Shown here one piece after another: positions 44,261 through 56,583 of a DNA stretch of 64,000 bases (position 1 is its first letter; each line of letters opens with the position of its first letter). A program made the position numbers and the translations under genes. The notes beneath the pieces were generated by a model. The model saw only the letters and a program-made list of their open reading frames with translations, was not told the DNA's origin and did not search any database. The DNA is from Nemertoderma westbladi (lineage: Eukaryota; Xenacoelomorpha; Nemertodermatida; Nemertodermatidae), in contig JAUCBJ010005318.1 of assembly GCA_032718475.1 (NCBI GenBank), forward strand, positions 1-64,000, given 5' to 3'.

Positions 44261-44867
44261 TACTTATTTATTGAGTTTTCCTAATTAATACGTATTTTGT
44301 TGCCCTTCTGTGCAGTACCAGCGAGTTGGGGGTCTACCTTGAGCTGCTGTCTAACCAACTGACTAACTAACTAATTAACTAACTTATCTGACTAACTTAA
44401 CTAACTTATCTAACTAATTAAATTAACTAACTAACTTATTTAACTAATTAACTAACTTAACTTAATGGGTGGTTTGAATAAAAACAAGTAAACACTTACA
44501 AGTGAACACTTACAAGTGAACACTTCTATGAAAAGTGAAGTAGGGAAGTGAAGAGTGAAGTGATGAGTGAACTCTTAAATTTCGCTTGAATAAAGGAACA
44601 CTTCACTTTCACTTATACTTCACTCTTCACTTCATCCAATCATCGCGAATTATAATTGTATTGCTTCGTTAATTGGCTGGATTAGAACGGCAATTGTTGT
44701 TGCTAGGAAATATTCACAACATTTCGAAAACTTGTTAATTAAAGATTCTAGAACAATATCTCATATTCTTTATATTTATTAAAAGTACTTAAAGTACGTA
44801 TATTGATACAGTCGTTTGACTTTGCAGCTTTCAGGCTTTGTACCGGTTCGTAAGCCCTACTCAAACG

Positions 44868-46598
44868 ATGTCTGAGGCAAGTGATATGTGCCAATTAGTC
44901 GAATTTTTAAAAAAATACCACGTATGTCTTGATAAATCTCAGACGCCGGCGACAAATTTAAAAAAGAAGCGAGCCCTCAAAGAAATCACAAGAGAGTATG
45001 GAGCCCGTGGTGTGTTCATAACGGAAGAGCAAGTAAGAAAGAAGGTTGAAAATCTTAAGAATAGGGTTAAGGTAAAGTTAGATAAAAGCACCACTCTTCT
45101 GCTGCCTTACGAAAAGGAATTTCTGGCAATAATGGGTGGGGACAAAAACCCAAGCTTGGGGAAAATACCAGGTGAGAAAAAGGGCCTAATTAGGCATTAC
45201 TGTGTTATGGGTACCCCTTTTTGACAATTTTTTTATATGAAAATGGCTTTTATCATGAGGTTTTTTGTTCTACAACAAATATTTAACCGTCTGACAGTAA
45301 GATGGTGGCTAGTAAATTTGATTATGTGTTAGCGATTAGTATTTATTAGCTAGTAAAAAAATTTAAAATATAATTTAATTCTCAATTATATATTTACCTG
45401 GAATAATTTATGAGTCTCATGGAAGCTAGTAATTTTTATTTGATAGTCAAAGTAGCTAGTAATTTATTCACTAGCTAGATTTTAATACATATATGATGTG
45501 AAAATACAGGTTTTACTATTCAGAAATGTAAATTATATACATTTATATTAGTGATTTTGAGAATATATTGATGATTTGGAAATTGTGCTAAATAAAAGGG
45601 GCACTACAAATTTTCTCTTGTAATTTTAAGATCACTAGCTACCTAAAATACACTAGCTACCATACTAAAAAAATATTAGCTAACCTCTCTCATAAAGTGA
45701 AATTTATGTTCTAGAACAAAAAACATCATGATAATAGCCATTAACATGGTCAAATAAATGGTCAAAAGGCGGGTACCCATAACATAGTAATGACTCTAAT
45801 TAATACTTTTAGGTATTGTGATATTAATAGATCAGATAATGGAAATACTTTACAGAATTTTATGTTATTTAAGAATGTTATTTAAGGTTTTTGTTATAAG
45901 CTATTATTATTGCAATGGTAGCTAGTGTTTTTTTAAAAACATTTATTTCGCAAATTTCGTTATTAATTTTATAATTCAGTTTTTCTCCTGGTCTTTTAGG
46001 TGCCACCACCACATTTCCGTCTTCCGCGGTAGTAATCCCACCTACTAGCCCTATTGCAACCACAACCCTTGAAACCGTCTCTGGGGCTGCAATTTCCATT
46101 TCTAGTTCTGGGTCACAGAATCCAACTACGTGTTTAAATTCGGACGGTAATTCCGGGGCTTCTGGATATCTAATATCCGGGGCTCAGCGAGGCGGAGCAT
46201 CGCTGGGTTCCGGAAGAAAAAGAGATGGTTAGTAAATTATTTTATTTCCTCAATTCCTATCAATTCCAATTCCTATCTGTTGACCGGAACTGAGACAGGC
46301 CGGGGGGGGGGGGGGGGGGTGGTACATTGGCACCTTATATAACATCCGGCTAATGTAGTTAATTTTTTCAAACTTTTTAGTTCTGAACTTGTATGAAACG
46401 GAGGAGACAGGAAGTTATCAACATCGGAACTCCATCGGGTCGTTCTCCTCGAACAACTGGCCTATCTCCGTGAAAAAAGAGCTGCTCTGCAGGGGCGATG
46501 CGAAATCGAAAAAACAATCGCTGGGATTGCAGATGCTACTGCAGGGGCTGCTTTGGAGTTCCATAATATCAACGATGACTAATTTACTTTACGATTAA
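44868..46598 (+). CDS. Harbinger Myb/SANT-like DNA-binding protein
   Basis: Exons: 44868-45171, 46000-46227 and 46381-46598 (sites CCAG|GTGAGA, TTTTAG|GTGCC, GATG|GTTAGT, TTTTTAG|TTC; phases 1 and 1 agree). Exon 1 holds the Myb/SANT-like trihelix with LVEFLKKYHVCLDKS and VENLKNRVKVKL. Exon 2 is a Ser/Thr/Ala linker ending GSGRKRD. In Harbinger elements this protein binds the ends and carries the transposase into the nucleus. Exon 3 in the spliced frame is Ser/Asn-rich and atypical. A second frame of the same exon (about 46409-46582) reads as the expected charged coiled coil (LLEQLAYLREKRAALQ, EIEKTIAG), so a frameshift has probably broken the C-terminus. Intron 1 contains a MITE (45195-45792). 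Confidence 0.65.
45195..45792. mobile_element. MITE with about 80-bp terminal inverted repeats
   Basis: The left end CATTACTGTGTTATGGGTAC... and ATCATGAGGTTTTTTGTTCT are inverted at the right end (GTTCTAGAACAAAAAACATC ... GGGTACCCATAACATAGTAATG). The interior has many CTAGCTA words. It lies in intron 1 of the Myb-like gene. Related sequence lies at 49428-49995 and 56584-57152. Confidence 0.75.
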
Positions 46599-47009
46599 TT
46601 TATTATATTATTTATTTATAATATTAATTATAATTAATATATTTATCAATAATTTATTTACCATTAACTTATTTATTGTTAAAATAATTGATTTGAATAG
46701 GTCCTTCTTGGTGAATACTTACTGTTTTGAGTGGTGTTAAGTTTTTTATTTCTTTACTTTTGTGGTCATATATGTGGGTATGTTTAGCTTCAATGTTTAG
46801 GAATTTAAGTTTTATTATTTTATTATATTTTTTTTGTTATATTTTTTTTGTCATTTATTATTGTTTTATTATTATTGTATAACTTTATCACAATAATTGA
46901 GGGATATTAAATATTTTATGATGGTTTAATCCAATGTTTATTACTGTAATAAATAATATAATAAATCTTAAGTATCAAACCAATATTTGAAAAAGTAATA
47001 TCTTCAATT

Positions 47010-47335
47010 CATTTACAGCTGTTCGATTTGCTGCCCGATAATCGCAGCTAACTCATTCCTCTTATGTTGGCCAGCAGCCCGACAAGCTGTATCGCTCAAC
47101 TGTTCGGCGGGTTCTCCTGGTATTTCCTCCAAATCGTCCTCTTCACGAACACCAGGTACCGAATCCGCCGTAATTGGCGACTCGAAAGGGGTCATTAAAT
47201 ATGGCGCAATAGCATATCCACTATCAGCCAATAAGACACAATTCGTATTGGATAGGATTGAAGGGATTCCTAAATATCCGAGAATCATGCACAGACCCGG
47301 GCCACTCCGCGACAACACTTGTAGATTCTAAAAAA
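47010..47335 (-). pseudogene. Harbinger DDE transposase fragment, frameshifted
   Basis: The minus strand reads VVAEWPGSVHDSRIFRN in one frame and, about 25 codons later in a second frame, VLLADSGYAIAPYLMTPFESP. Both are consecutive core blocks of Harbinger/HARBI1 DDE transposases (PGSxHDxxIF and LxDSGYxxxPxLxTPF). A one-base shift separates them. The following block with the last catalytic acid is missing and the frame jumps to a C-terminal tail ending at a TGA or equivalent near 47013. An acceptor-like TTTTTTAG precedes the fragment. Not functional. Confidence 0.75.
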
Positions 47336-47435
47336 CAGTTACAAGTAGCTTGAACGTTTACTGAAAATAATTTTTTTCGATTGATAGAGTTTCAGGTTCA
47401 GCCAATTCGAGCGTCCTATTCGTAGACCACTCGTC

Positions 47436-48607
47436 CCTGCCATACGTCCTACTGACCACGTTCATAAAATTTCAACCCAATTCCCCAACCGTGACATGAG
47501 TTAAGTGGAAAACGTACACCCCACGGATTTCAAATTTATATGCGAATTTTGCTTCAAAAGTAACCTTTTGATCTTACTTGTGTATTATGAAGTGTTCACT
47601 TCAAACAGAAGTAAACACTTGCGTTTTATTCAAATCAACCAGAAAACACTTCCCTCTACACTTCACTCTACACTTCCCTCTACACTTCACTTCCCTCTAC
47701 ACTTCACTCTTTACTTCACTCTATTTTTATTCAAGCACAATAAGTATCTTTGAAGTGTTTGCGAGTGTTTACTTGAAGTGAAAGTGTTTACTTGTTTTTA
47801 TTCAAATCACCCAATAACACGGACCAACTTGTTTCTGAAACTTGTTGCTGAAAATTTAAATAAAATGCTACGAAATTTGGTACGATGATAGATCGACACC
47901 TTTTCTTACTGGTGGCCTGGCTCGATTTTTTAATTTATGAGCTATTTCGATACAACAAACCGTTAAAAATCGTCTATTTCGCAATATTTAGCCACCTCCG
48001 TCAGCTTTATTTTTCGTCTTTGGAATGAAATCTAGATATCATTAGAACCGCCTTCATCTGTAGATTCCGAATATGAAACCCGTTGTAAATTTCAGATTTC
48101 ATAGATAATGATAAAAATCCTCAGGTGTCAATTTTTATGACGTAAATCGCTATAATTCTAAAGTTTTTTTTACTCAATTCTAGAATATTAATTATGGGTA
48201 ATGAAAAAACAAGATCGAGAGTTATAGGGTGGTTTGAATAGAAACAAGTAAACACTTTCACTTCAAGTAAACACTCGCAAACACTTCAAAGATACTTATT
48301 GTGCTTGAATAAAAATAGAGTGAAGTAAACAGTGAAGTATAGAGTGAAGTAAAGAGTGAAGTGTAGAGTGAAGTGAAGTGTAGAGTGAAGTGTTTTCTGG
48401 TTGATTTGAATAAAACGCAAGTGTTTACTTCTGTTTGAAGTGAACACTTCATAATACACAAGTAAGATCAAAAGGTTTCACTTTTGAAGCAAAATTCGCA
48501 TATAAATTTGAAATCCGTGGGGTGTACGTTTTCCACTTAACTCATGTCACGGTTGGGGAATTGGGTTGAAATTTTATGAACGTGGTCAGTAGGACGCATG
48601 GCAGGGA
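47436..48607. repeat. Head-to-head Harbinger ends (inverted 375-bp arms)
   Basis: The right end of the Harbinger element (47436-47812) is repeated as its reverse complement at 48231-48607, separated by about 418 bp of other DNA. The second arm starts GGGTGGTTTGAATAGAAACA. It is a truncated second Harbinger copy in opposite orientation. The GAAGTG-repeat part differs in unit number between the arms. Confidence 0.85.
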
Positions 48608-48686
48608 CTCTATCACACTACAGGCGCCACTTTTCATATGGAAAGCATACAGCGTTATTTTAGTTGGCTGTCTTGGGGTTTCTTAA

Positions 48687-49006
48687 ATTAAAGCAGTAAT
48701 TTAACCTTAACCCTAAGTCATGAGGCTCTAATCCAAAAAAAATCGTGAAATTTCGGACTTTTCAGTTTATTTATTATTTTCAGTTTATTTATTAATATCC
48801 ATTTCCGGTCTCCATTAATGCAAAAATTGATTTAATAAAAGTTGACAGTAATTCATAATACGGAAATAGCTGTCACTAGCAATGCTAGTGCCGCAAGGAG
48901 GTGATGGGTAAGCTAAGACCAGAAGTGGAGGGGGAAATAATTTTTGCAAACATTTATTAGATTAGAGCCTCATGACTTAGGGTTAGGATTAAATTACTGC
49001 TTTAAT
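48687..49006. mobile_element. MITE, 46-bp terminal inverted repeats, 320 bp
   Basis: ATTAAAGCAGTAATTTAACC...CTCTAATC at the left is inverted at 48961-49006. No coding capacity. An exact counterpart lies at 55861-56162. Confidence 0.8.
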
Positions 49007-49007
49007 T

Positions 49008-49196
49008 ATGGTTTGGGCCGGCACTATTGTAACCTTGCGAGGCCCACGACATCCGTTAAAACGTGGCACCTCTAGTGTGATATCCCCATTGTTATCTACT
49101 GTACAAGGTTGCACCGTCACAACTCCCTATCCCCATGACTATCGCGAGATTATCCGTAACTTCAAGGCCAGTGTTAAGAGGTTAGTCAGTTAAGAG
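49008..49196 (+). other. Unidentified 61-codon open frame
   Basis: ATG at 49008, identical in unit 2 (56164). It reads GPRHPLKRGTSSV and PYPHDYREIIRNFKASVKRL. I do not recognise it; it may be part of a transposon protein. Confidence 0.15.
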
Positions 49197-49212
49197 GCGA
49201 CTAAGATTGTCA

Positions 49213-49417
49213 GGCTGGTCCTCACGGCCAAAGCAATGTCCTGCAAAGCGGAGGCGATTTTGTTCTAGTGTCAAGCTTGGGGGAACCATTGAGACACCTC
49301 CAATGTTATATAGTGTCTGGTTGGGGATGTGTGCATTGTACTTGACACAATGAACCCGGCGTAGCATTCTTGTGAATGTGCCATCCAGAGATTTGGTGTC
49401 CTCAGCAGTTAGAGCCC
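49213..49417 (-). pseudogene. LINE fragment, same family as 39030-40750
   Basis: The minus strand matches the LINE at about 40363-40569 almost exactly (ALTAEDTKSLDGTF to RFAGHCF). It is truncated at both ends. Confidence 0.9.
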
Positions 49418-49427
49418 TGGGCTTTAT

Positions 49428-49995
49428 TACTACACCTTGGGTACCCATAGCCCAATTTTTTGCTAGATAGTTTTGGCTATTTTTTAAAAAAGGTTGGCAC
49501 TGGTATAGAACCGGATCGGAACATGTTAGCAATCAATTAAGTTCTAGAACATTTTTTTCAAAAAAAAAATTTAATAGTACAAGGATCGTTATACAACCCG
49601 TATTAAATAAAATTGTTAAAATAAAAAAAGTATATAATTTACATTTCTGAATAGTAGGCCACAAACTGTATTTCGACAGCCATCTCTACTGTATATTTTG
49701 TAAAAAACAACTAGCTACAGTAGCAAATAATTACTAGCTATCCTGATTATCAAATACAAATTACTAGCTATGTTTCATAAATTATTTCAGAGAAATTTAA
49801 TTGATGAGTAAAGTATAATTTTAATTTTTTTACAAGCTAATAACATGTAGGCTACTAGCTCACACATAAAATTGTTAGTTAGCGGTTAGTTACACCAGTA
49901 ACACCAGTTAGCTACAGTACTTACAGTCAGTAGGTCAAATATTTATTCTATAACAAAAAACCTCATGATAAAACCATTTTCATAGGATAAAAAGA
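49428..49995. mobile_element. Diverged relative of the MITE at 45195
   Basis: It contains TTGGGTACCCATAG at the left and AACAAAAAACCTCATGATAAAACC at the right, with CTAGCTA-rich sequence between, as in the MITE at 45195-45792. Ends are not certain. Confidence 0.5.
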
Positions 49996-51312
49996 TAAAA
50001 ATAATTTATTTCGTCTAAAATAGCTTTTTAAAATACTCGATACCGATACCGTAGAATTTGATTTTTATAGGTATATATTAAAATGAAGCTACTTTAATTA
50101 ACGAATACTTACAAAATAAATAAATGATAGTCTAATCAACAGCAACACCCTTTCCAAATATATTAAGAAGTAAAACATTCTAGAACTACAATAGGCCAAA
50201 AATCCATGGTCCATCGACTGCTTTCCCGTAAGGCTGCAGTGCCATTTATTTTATTCCCCTTCAATCGACATCCTCTATTACACCATGACCTGGAATATAG
50301 TTTCGTTATTCAGGTACCTGCCCCCCCCCCCTCCCCCCCATAATTTTTCTACAAATCTTAATGAGATTGCATGAAATTTGAAACAGAGATAGTTTCACCT
50401 CCCGACCACTGACTGGGTAAGCCAGAATTTTTATTTTTGCTTTAAATCTTTAACTACAAGCGTTTAAAAAAATGTCTCCAGCGATATTACACCAGTTACA
50501 CTCCAGTTATTCTTCAACCTTATAGAGATTTTGCTGATATTGACGGAAAGCTGGCCGTGCAGGGATTCCAAATATGTATCACAATCTGAATTCCGTCGTA
50601 AAATATGAGCAGATATGAGCATTCTAAAGTTGCATGGTTCCGCCCAATCTCCGTTACGGAATCACAAAATTTCACTTACTCTGTTAAAAATTGCGCATTG
50701 TATTGAGACTGTCTATTAATGGACAAATACAGCGTATAGATTTGTTCGAAGTGTCTTAAGGTTGAGATTATTTTATTTGTTGGATTTTGGAAACCAACCA
50801 TCAGAAACAGAAAGTCTACAACGATAACCACATCCGAAGGTTAGCGTTAATGTAGTAAAACAAATCAAACTAGATCTTCACAAGAGATCTCTATAAAACT
50901 CGTCAACTCGTCGAGCAGCACGTCGGTGGACCATAACTATATTAGCATGATGATTCTATCTTCGTGTACTTGTCAGAGTGGGAAAACTCCAAACCATAAG
51001 CCAATCAGAATACACGTTAGGCTACAGGAATAGTTATCATTTACAAATGGATTCCTCCTGACATCACACGTTTAAAGGTGCTCTAAAACTTTAAAACATT
51101 CAAACAGAAACTACTTGTATTTTTCGTGCCGCACATTGACACATATCCAAAAATGACCTAATCAACAATGTACAATATATTTCAGTGTCATATTCGTGAT
51201 CAGCATCCCGAAAAACATACATGATCATAAAATCAAATTGATTTGTGGTGATTTTGTATTATCATATTTGCATAACTTGTTTTTTTCGTGCCCAAGAGGG
51301 CACATTCAAAAT
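49996..51312. other. AT-rich end of unit 1 with LINE-tail relic
   Basis: A C-rich run lies at 50321-50339. At 51045-51129 the plus strand reads KWIPPDITR, a stop, then NFKTFKQKLLVFF, resembling the WNxLPxxI...FKxxLxxFL end of LINE proteins. Otherwise nothing is identified. Confidence 0.4.
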
Positions 51313-52570
51313 CGGTTTCGCAGGATACAGGGATAGGCCTAATTATCTTTACAGGACTTGCTGTGAAATATAGCATAGCACACCAAAAGTGTGGGCTTAG
51401 TGCAAAGATCTAATATTTCTGATCTAGATTTGGACTTGCTGAGAAAGTACAGTAATGTTCTTCGATAAGAGAACAGACTTGGAAAAAGTACTTTTTTGTC
51501 ACTAATTTTAATTTACCCAAATTCAATTACAGTATGCTGTCCGAGACTTTTAGGTTTTGCAGGAATTGCACCTAAAATGCCATCGAATGCAAAATTCAAT
51601 ACACGAGGGCAGAACATCTGAATTTCGGTTAAATGAAATTACAGTAGTGACAATAAGTTATTTCTGACACGTTTTTTTTTATCAACAACTATTTTATCTA
51701 CAACTAATTTATCCTTTTTTTTTATCTATTACTGTATTAGGGCCTACATGTATTTATAAAACTCGTTTCCGGTAAAAAAAATTTCGCACGACCATATCTC
51801 CACGCCATACATTTACTATGTACAGTATTTCAGTATGTCACCACGTCATTATTTAATTGGTTTTTCTAGAAAGTTTAAGAGCATAACTACAATTAATTCC
51901 CAACAAATAAATAAAATTAAATTCACCATTGTTCATAATTAGCACTTTAAAGTTTTACTGCCCATGTTTTATTATTTCCCTGCCATCAGGTCTCGAACTA
52001 ATAACACAGCACCTGTCCGTTAATTGTCTGAGCTAGAATTTTCTATCACAAATTTCTACAAATTTTAGTGAGAAAAAATGTGGACTTTTCAGATAAAAAT
52101 ATTTTTTTTCACAGGAATGACTCGCTGAGAAAAAATGGCCCGTATTTTCGGCTAGCCCTAAGGCACGTGCCTTATATGCTTTAAGGTTAATCCGGCACTG
52201 TATTTTAGTTTATCTCTGTATGCATTATATTATATATTATCTGATTAGGCCCCTATACAGCCTATACAGCTATAGTTGTTGCAGCTGGCACTGCAAGATA
52301 GTGAACGTCATTATAATTACACAGAAAATTACCGGTATATAATTTACTTTTTTACTTTTCAAATAGATTTAGGGGTATTGCTAAACAGTAAAAAACACCG
52401 GCCTGCCGGCACCGGTAACGCCATTTACAATGTGACTCCGCCTGATCGGCAACGGCTGAACGGCACCGATCGAACCCTAAATATTTTATTATTATCTGTA
52501 TTATATCAGTATATTGCCAGTTCCAAAACTTACTATGAACTGACTGGGGCTTCACTCTCAGACTACCGGT

Positions 52571-54176
52571 ATGCTTTCCATACAAATACTATTTATATTA
52601 ACTTGCTTGATTGTTGTAACTTGTTTGTTTATATGGCGGTTCTATAACTACTTCGACATATTTAGTGATTCAATCTCACATACAGATTATTTCGGACCAA
52701 TTCACTTGCCGCCTTCTCGACCACAGGAAACAATTCTATTGTCTCCAAACATTTGTAGCAAAGAAACTTCGACAAACAGTTCATATGAATCGCTACTTTT
52801 GATGTATAAATGTAATATGGATGACGTGGAACAAAGATCGGCGATTCGTCGGCTTATGAGAACGCCATCTTACGGACTGGAGGGACATCCAGTTAAATAT
52901 ATATTTATTATGGGAAATAAAAACTTGTCTGATGTCGCGGAAAATGAATCATTGTTGTTGGAATCGACGAATTACGACGACATTCTCCACGGGGATTTTC
53001 TCGATTCCTACAGGAATTTATCGACGAAACTTTTGTTCGGTTGGCGTTGGTTTTCTGACTTGGATTGTCGTCTTTTCTTCCGATACATAATGAGTATCGA
53101 TATAGACGTATTTCTTAATCTCAGGTATTTATGGGGCCATTAGTGACCTGGTTAGGTTGAATATCGGTAGAGTACCGGTATCAACAATTATATCTACATC
53201 TACAACTCGGCAAGTTGCAGGTATTGTAAGGGTATGCGTTTCTACTTCGCCCAGATAGGAGGGGAAACTGCCAAATTTATTAATTAAAGGAAAGGATCAG
53301 ATTACAGTGGCAAATGGCAATATATTTTTAACTAAAACAATAAACTATAAAGTCAATAGAACAGGTTACAGTTTTATTTTTGGGAGTAATCGGCGGTTAT
53401 TTGATTAGATTTTAATTTCGTGTAAAGTCCCCCCCTTTGAATCCGTTTGTATTTTTTGCACTAAATTGCGCCATGAAGCATTTTTCATTACACCTGTAGG
53501 GTTTGTATTAGTTACAAGTAAAATATTAGGCCAGGATTACTTCCAAGGAAGGTAAATTAATATTTTGCCGCAGTGTTGAAGATTTCGCACATATTTTTAC
53601 AGGAATTTACTTGAGTTGTTGGATAAAAACAAACGGGATCCGTTGTATTTGGGTTCAATCCATTGGGGTCCCGGTGTCAACAGGAATCCCTCCTCCAGAT
53701 GGTTCCTCAGTCGCTCCGAGTACCCGCCAGAGTTCTACCCCGCGTACGCCGCCGGTCTCGGCTACGTTCTCTCCGCCTCGGTCGTTCCGCTCCTATACTC
53801 CCATTCGTTCCGCGTTCCCTCCCTCTATATAGACGACGCGTTCGTAGGTTTGCTAGCGGAGCGGGCGGGCATCACCCCGGTCGACGACGGACGTTTCGTT
53901 GCCGATTATCCCGCCCCTCCCGAATACTCGTACTGCCGTTACCGCGATTTAATCGTAGTTCACGGGTTCGACGCCCACACAAAGTCTCTGATAATGAAAG
54001 ATATTTGGGATCGACGGGGAACTACCGATTGTAACCAATTACAAACCATCGCCTATATAGCGATGGTTGTTCTTATATCAATCTTATTAATTTCCTGTAG
54101 TTTTTCTACTTACTACTATTACTTCTCCTGTAAACCAACTCTCATTAATTGTTGTTTTCTATCGAAACGTATTTAG
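52571..54176 (+). CDS. GT31 beta-1,3-galactosyltransferase-like enzyme, copy B
   Basis: Exons 52571-53124 and 53603-54176, the same lengths (554 and 574 nt), splice sites and phase as copy A, giving 375 residues. The one protein difference I noticed is Met for Ile in SLLLMYKCN. Both copies are intact and share all motifs, including the DID metal site and the extra C-terminal hydrophobic segment. Flanking sequence is also copied for over 1 kb upstream, so copy B keeps at least the proximal promoter region. Which copy is ancestral cannot be judged from this sequence. Confidence 0.85.
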
Positions 54177-54275
54177 TACTTATTTATTGAGTTTTCCTAA
54201 TTAATACGTATTTTGTTGCCCTTCTGTGCAGTACCAGCGAGTTGGGGGTCTACCTTGAGCTGCTGTCTAACTAAC

Positions 54276-54487
54276 CAATTTCCTCCAAATCGTCCTCTTC
54301 ACGAACACCAGGTACCGAATCCGCCGTAATTGGCGACTCGAAAGGGGTCATTAAATATGGCGCAATAGCATATCCACTATCAGCCAATAAGACACAATTC
54401 GTATTGGATAGGATTGAAGGGATTCCTAAATATCCGAGAATCATGCACAGACCCGGGCCACTCCGCGACAACACTTGTAGATTCTAA
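54276..54487 (-). pseudogene. Harbinger transposase fragment, unit 2 copy
   Basis: Counterpart of 47129-47340, cut at the deletion junction. It keeps DSGYAIAPYLMTPF and the WPGSVHDSRIF block in separate frames. Confidence 0.75.
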
Positions 54488-54580
54488 AAAACAGTTACAA
54501 GTAGCTTGAACGTTTACTGAAAATAATTTTTTTTGATAGATAGAGTTTCAGGTTCAGCCAATTAGAGCGTCCTATTCGTA

Positions 54581-55767
54581 GACCACTCGTCCTTGCCATA
54601 CGTCCTACTGACCACGTTCATAAAATTTCAACCCAATTCCCCAACCGTGACATGAGTTAAGTGGAAAACGTACACCCCACGGATTTCAAATTTATATGCG
54701 AATTTTGCTTCAAAAGTAACCTTTTGATCTTACTTGTGTATTATGAAGTGTTCACTTCAAACAGAAGTAAACACTTGCGTTTTATTCAAATCAACCAGAA
54801 AACACTTCCCTCTACACTTCACTCTACACTTCCCTCTACACTTCACTCTACACTTCACTCTATACTTCACTCTTTACTTCACTCTATTTTTATTCAAGCA
54901 CAATAAGTATCTTTGAAGTGTTTGCGAGTGTTTACTTGAAGTGAAAGTGTTTACTTGTTTTTATTCAAATCACCCAAAACACGGACCAACTTGTTTCTGA
55001 AACTTGTTGCTGAAAATTTAAATAAAATGCTACGAAATTTGGTATGATGATAGATCGACACATTTTCTTACTGGTGGCCTGGCTGGATTTTTTAATTTAT
55101 GAGCTATTTCGATACAACAAACCGTTAAAAATCGTCTATTTCGCAATATTTAGCCACCTCCGTCAGCTTTATTTTTCGTCTTTGGAATGAAATCTAGATA
55201 TCATTAGAACCGCCTTCATCTGTAGATTCCGAATATGAAACCCGTTGTAAATTTCAGATTTCATAGATAATGATAAAAATACTCAGGTGTAAATTTTTAT
55301 GACGTAAATCGCTATAATTCTCAAGTTTTTTTTACTCAATTCTAGAATATTAATTATGGGTAATGAAAAAACAAGATCGAGAGTTATAGGGTGGTTTGAA
55401 TAGAAACAAGTAAACACTTTCACTTCAAGTAAACACTCGCAAACACTTCAAAGATACTTATTGTGCTTGAATAAAAATAGAGTGAAGTAAAGAGTGAAGT
55501 ATAGAGTGAAGTAAAGAGTGAAGTGTAGAGTGAAGTAAAGAGTGAAGTGAAGTGTAGAGTGAAGTGTTTTCTGGTTGATTTGAATAAAACGCAAGTGTTT
55601 ACTTCTGTTTGAAGTGAACACTTCATAATACACAAGTAAGATCAAAAGGTTTCACTTTTGAAGCAAAATTCGCATATAAATTTGAAATCCGTGGGGTGTA
55701 CGTTTTCCACTTAACTCATGTCACGGTTGGGGAATTGGGTTGAAATTTTATGAACGTGGTCAGTAGG
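54581..55767. repeat. Head-to-head Harbinger ends, unit 2 copy
   Basis: Inverted arms at about 54581-54976 and 55390-55767 correspond to 47436-48607. The number of GAAGTG-type repeats differs from unit 1. Confidence 0.85.
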
Positions 55768-55860
55768 ACGCATGGCAGGGACTCTATCACACTATAGGCG
55801 CCACTTTTCATATGGAAAGCATACAGCGTTATTTTAGTTGGCTGTCTTGGGGTTTCTTAA

Positions 55861-56162
55861 ATTAAAGCAGTAATTTAACCTTAACCCTAAGTCATGAGGC
55901 TCTAATCCAAAAAAAATCGTGGAATTTCGGACTTTTCAGTTTATTTATTAATATCCATTTCCGGTCTCCATTAATGCAAAAATTGATTTAATAAAAGTTG
56001 ACAGTAATTCATAATACGGAAATAGCTGTCACTAGCAATGCTAGTGCCGCAAGGAGGTGATGGGTAAGCTAAGACCAGAAGTGGAGGGGGAAATAATTTT
56101 TGCAAACATTTATTAGATTAGAGCCTCATGACTTAGGGTTAGGATTAAATTACTGCTTTAAT
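55861..56162. mobile_element. MITE, unit 2 copy of 48687-49006
   Basis: Same terminal inverted repeats. The interior is about 18 bp shorter because one TTTATTTATT-type stretch is missing. Confidence 0.8.
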
Positions 56163-56368
56163 TATGGTTTGGGCCGGCACTATTGTAACCTTGCGAGGCC
56201 CACGACATCCGTTAAAACGTGGCACCTCTAGTGTGATATCCCCATTGTTATCTACTGTACAAGGTTGCACCGTCACAACTCCCTATCCCCATGACTATCG
56301 CGAGATTATCCGTAACTTCAAGGCCAGTGTTAAGAGGTTAGTCAGTTAAGAGACGACTAAGATTGTCA

Positions 56369-56573
56369 GGCTGGTCCTCACGGCCAAAGCAATGTCCTGC
56401 AAAGCGGAGGCGATTTTGTTCTAGTGTCAAGCTGGGGGAACCATTGAGACACCTCCAATGTTATATAGTGTCTGGTTGGGGATGTGTGCATTGTACTTGA
56501 CACAATGAACCCGGCGTAGCATTCTTGTGAATGTGCCATCCAGAGATTTGGTGTCCTCAGCAGTTAGAGCCCT
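56369..56573 (-). pseudogene. LINE fragment, unit 2 copy
   Basis: Counterpart of 49213-49417 with one base deleted (AGCTGGGGG for AGCTTGGGGG), which shifts the frame. Confidence 0.9.
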
Positions 56574-56583
56574 GGGCTTTATT

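Larger units (their letters stand above)
44467..47812 (+). mobile_element. PIF/Harbinger transposon, 3.35 kb
   Basis: The ends are GGGTGGTTTGAATAAAAACA at 44467 and its inverse ending at 47812. The direct repeat AAT flanks both (44464-44466 and 47813-47815), a 3-bp target duplication as in PIF/Harbinger. Subterminal regions are packed with AAGTGAAGTGTAGAGTGAAG-like repeats in inverted orientation. It encodes a Myb-like protein (plus strand) and, convergently, a broken DDE transposase (minus strand), the usual two-gene layout of the superfamily. Confidence 0.85.
41421..51312 (+). repeat. Tandem segmental duplication, unit 1 (9.9 kb)
   Basis: It begins at GGTTTCGCAGGATACAGGGA inside the hAT element and ends CACATTCAAAAT. 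Unit 2 repeats it head to tail. Identity is near complete, with small differences in homopolymers and minisatellite arms. It carries the hAT right end, GT31 copy A, the Harbinger element, several MITEs and a LINE fragment. Confidence 0.95.

Noticed and set aside
47505-47781. Small frames with repeated LHSTLHFT or TSLYTSLF
   Set aside because: Translations of the GAAGTG-type subterminal repeats of the Harbinger element.
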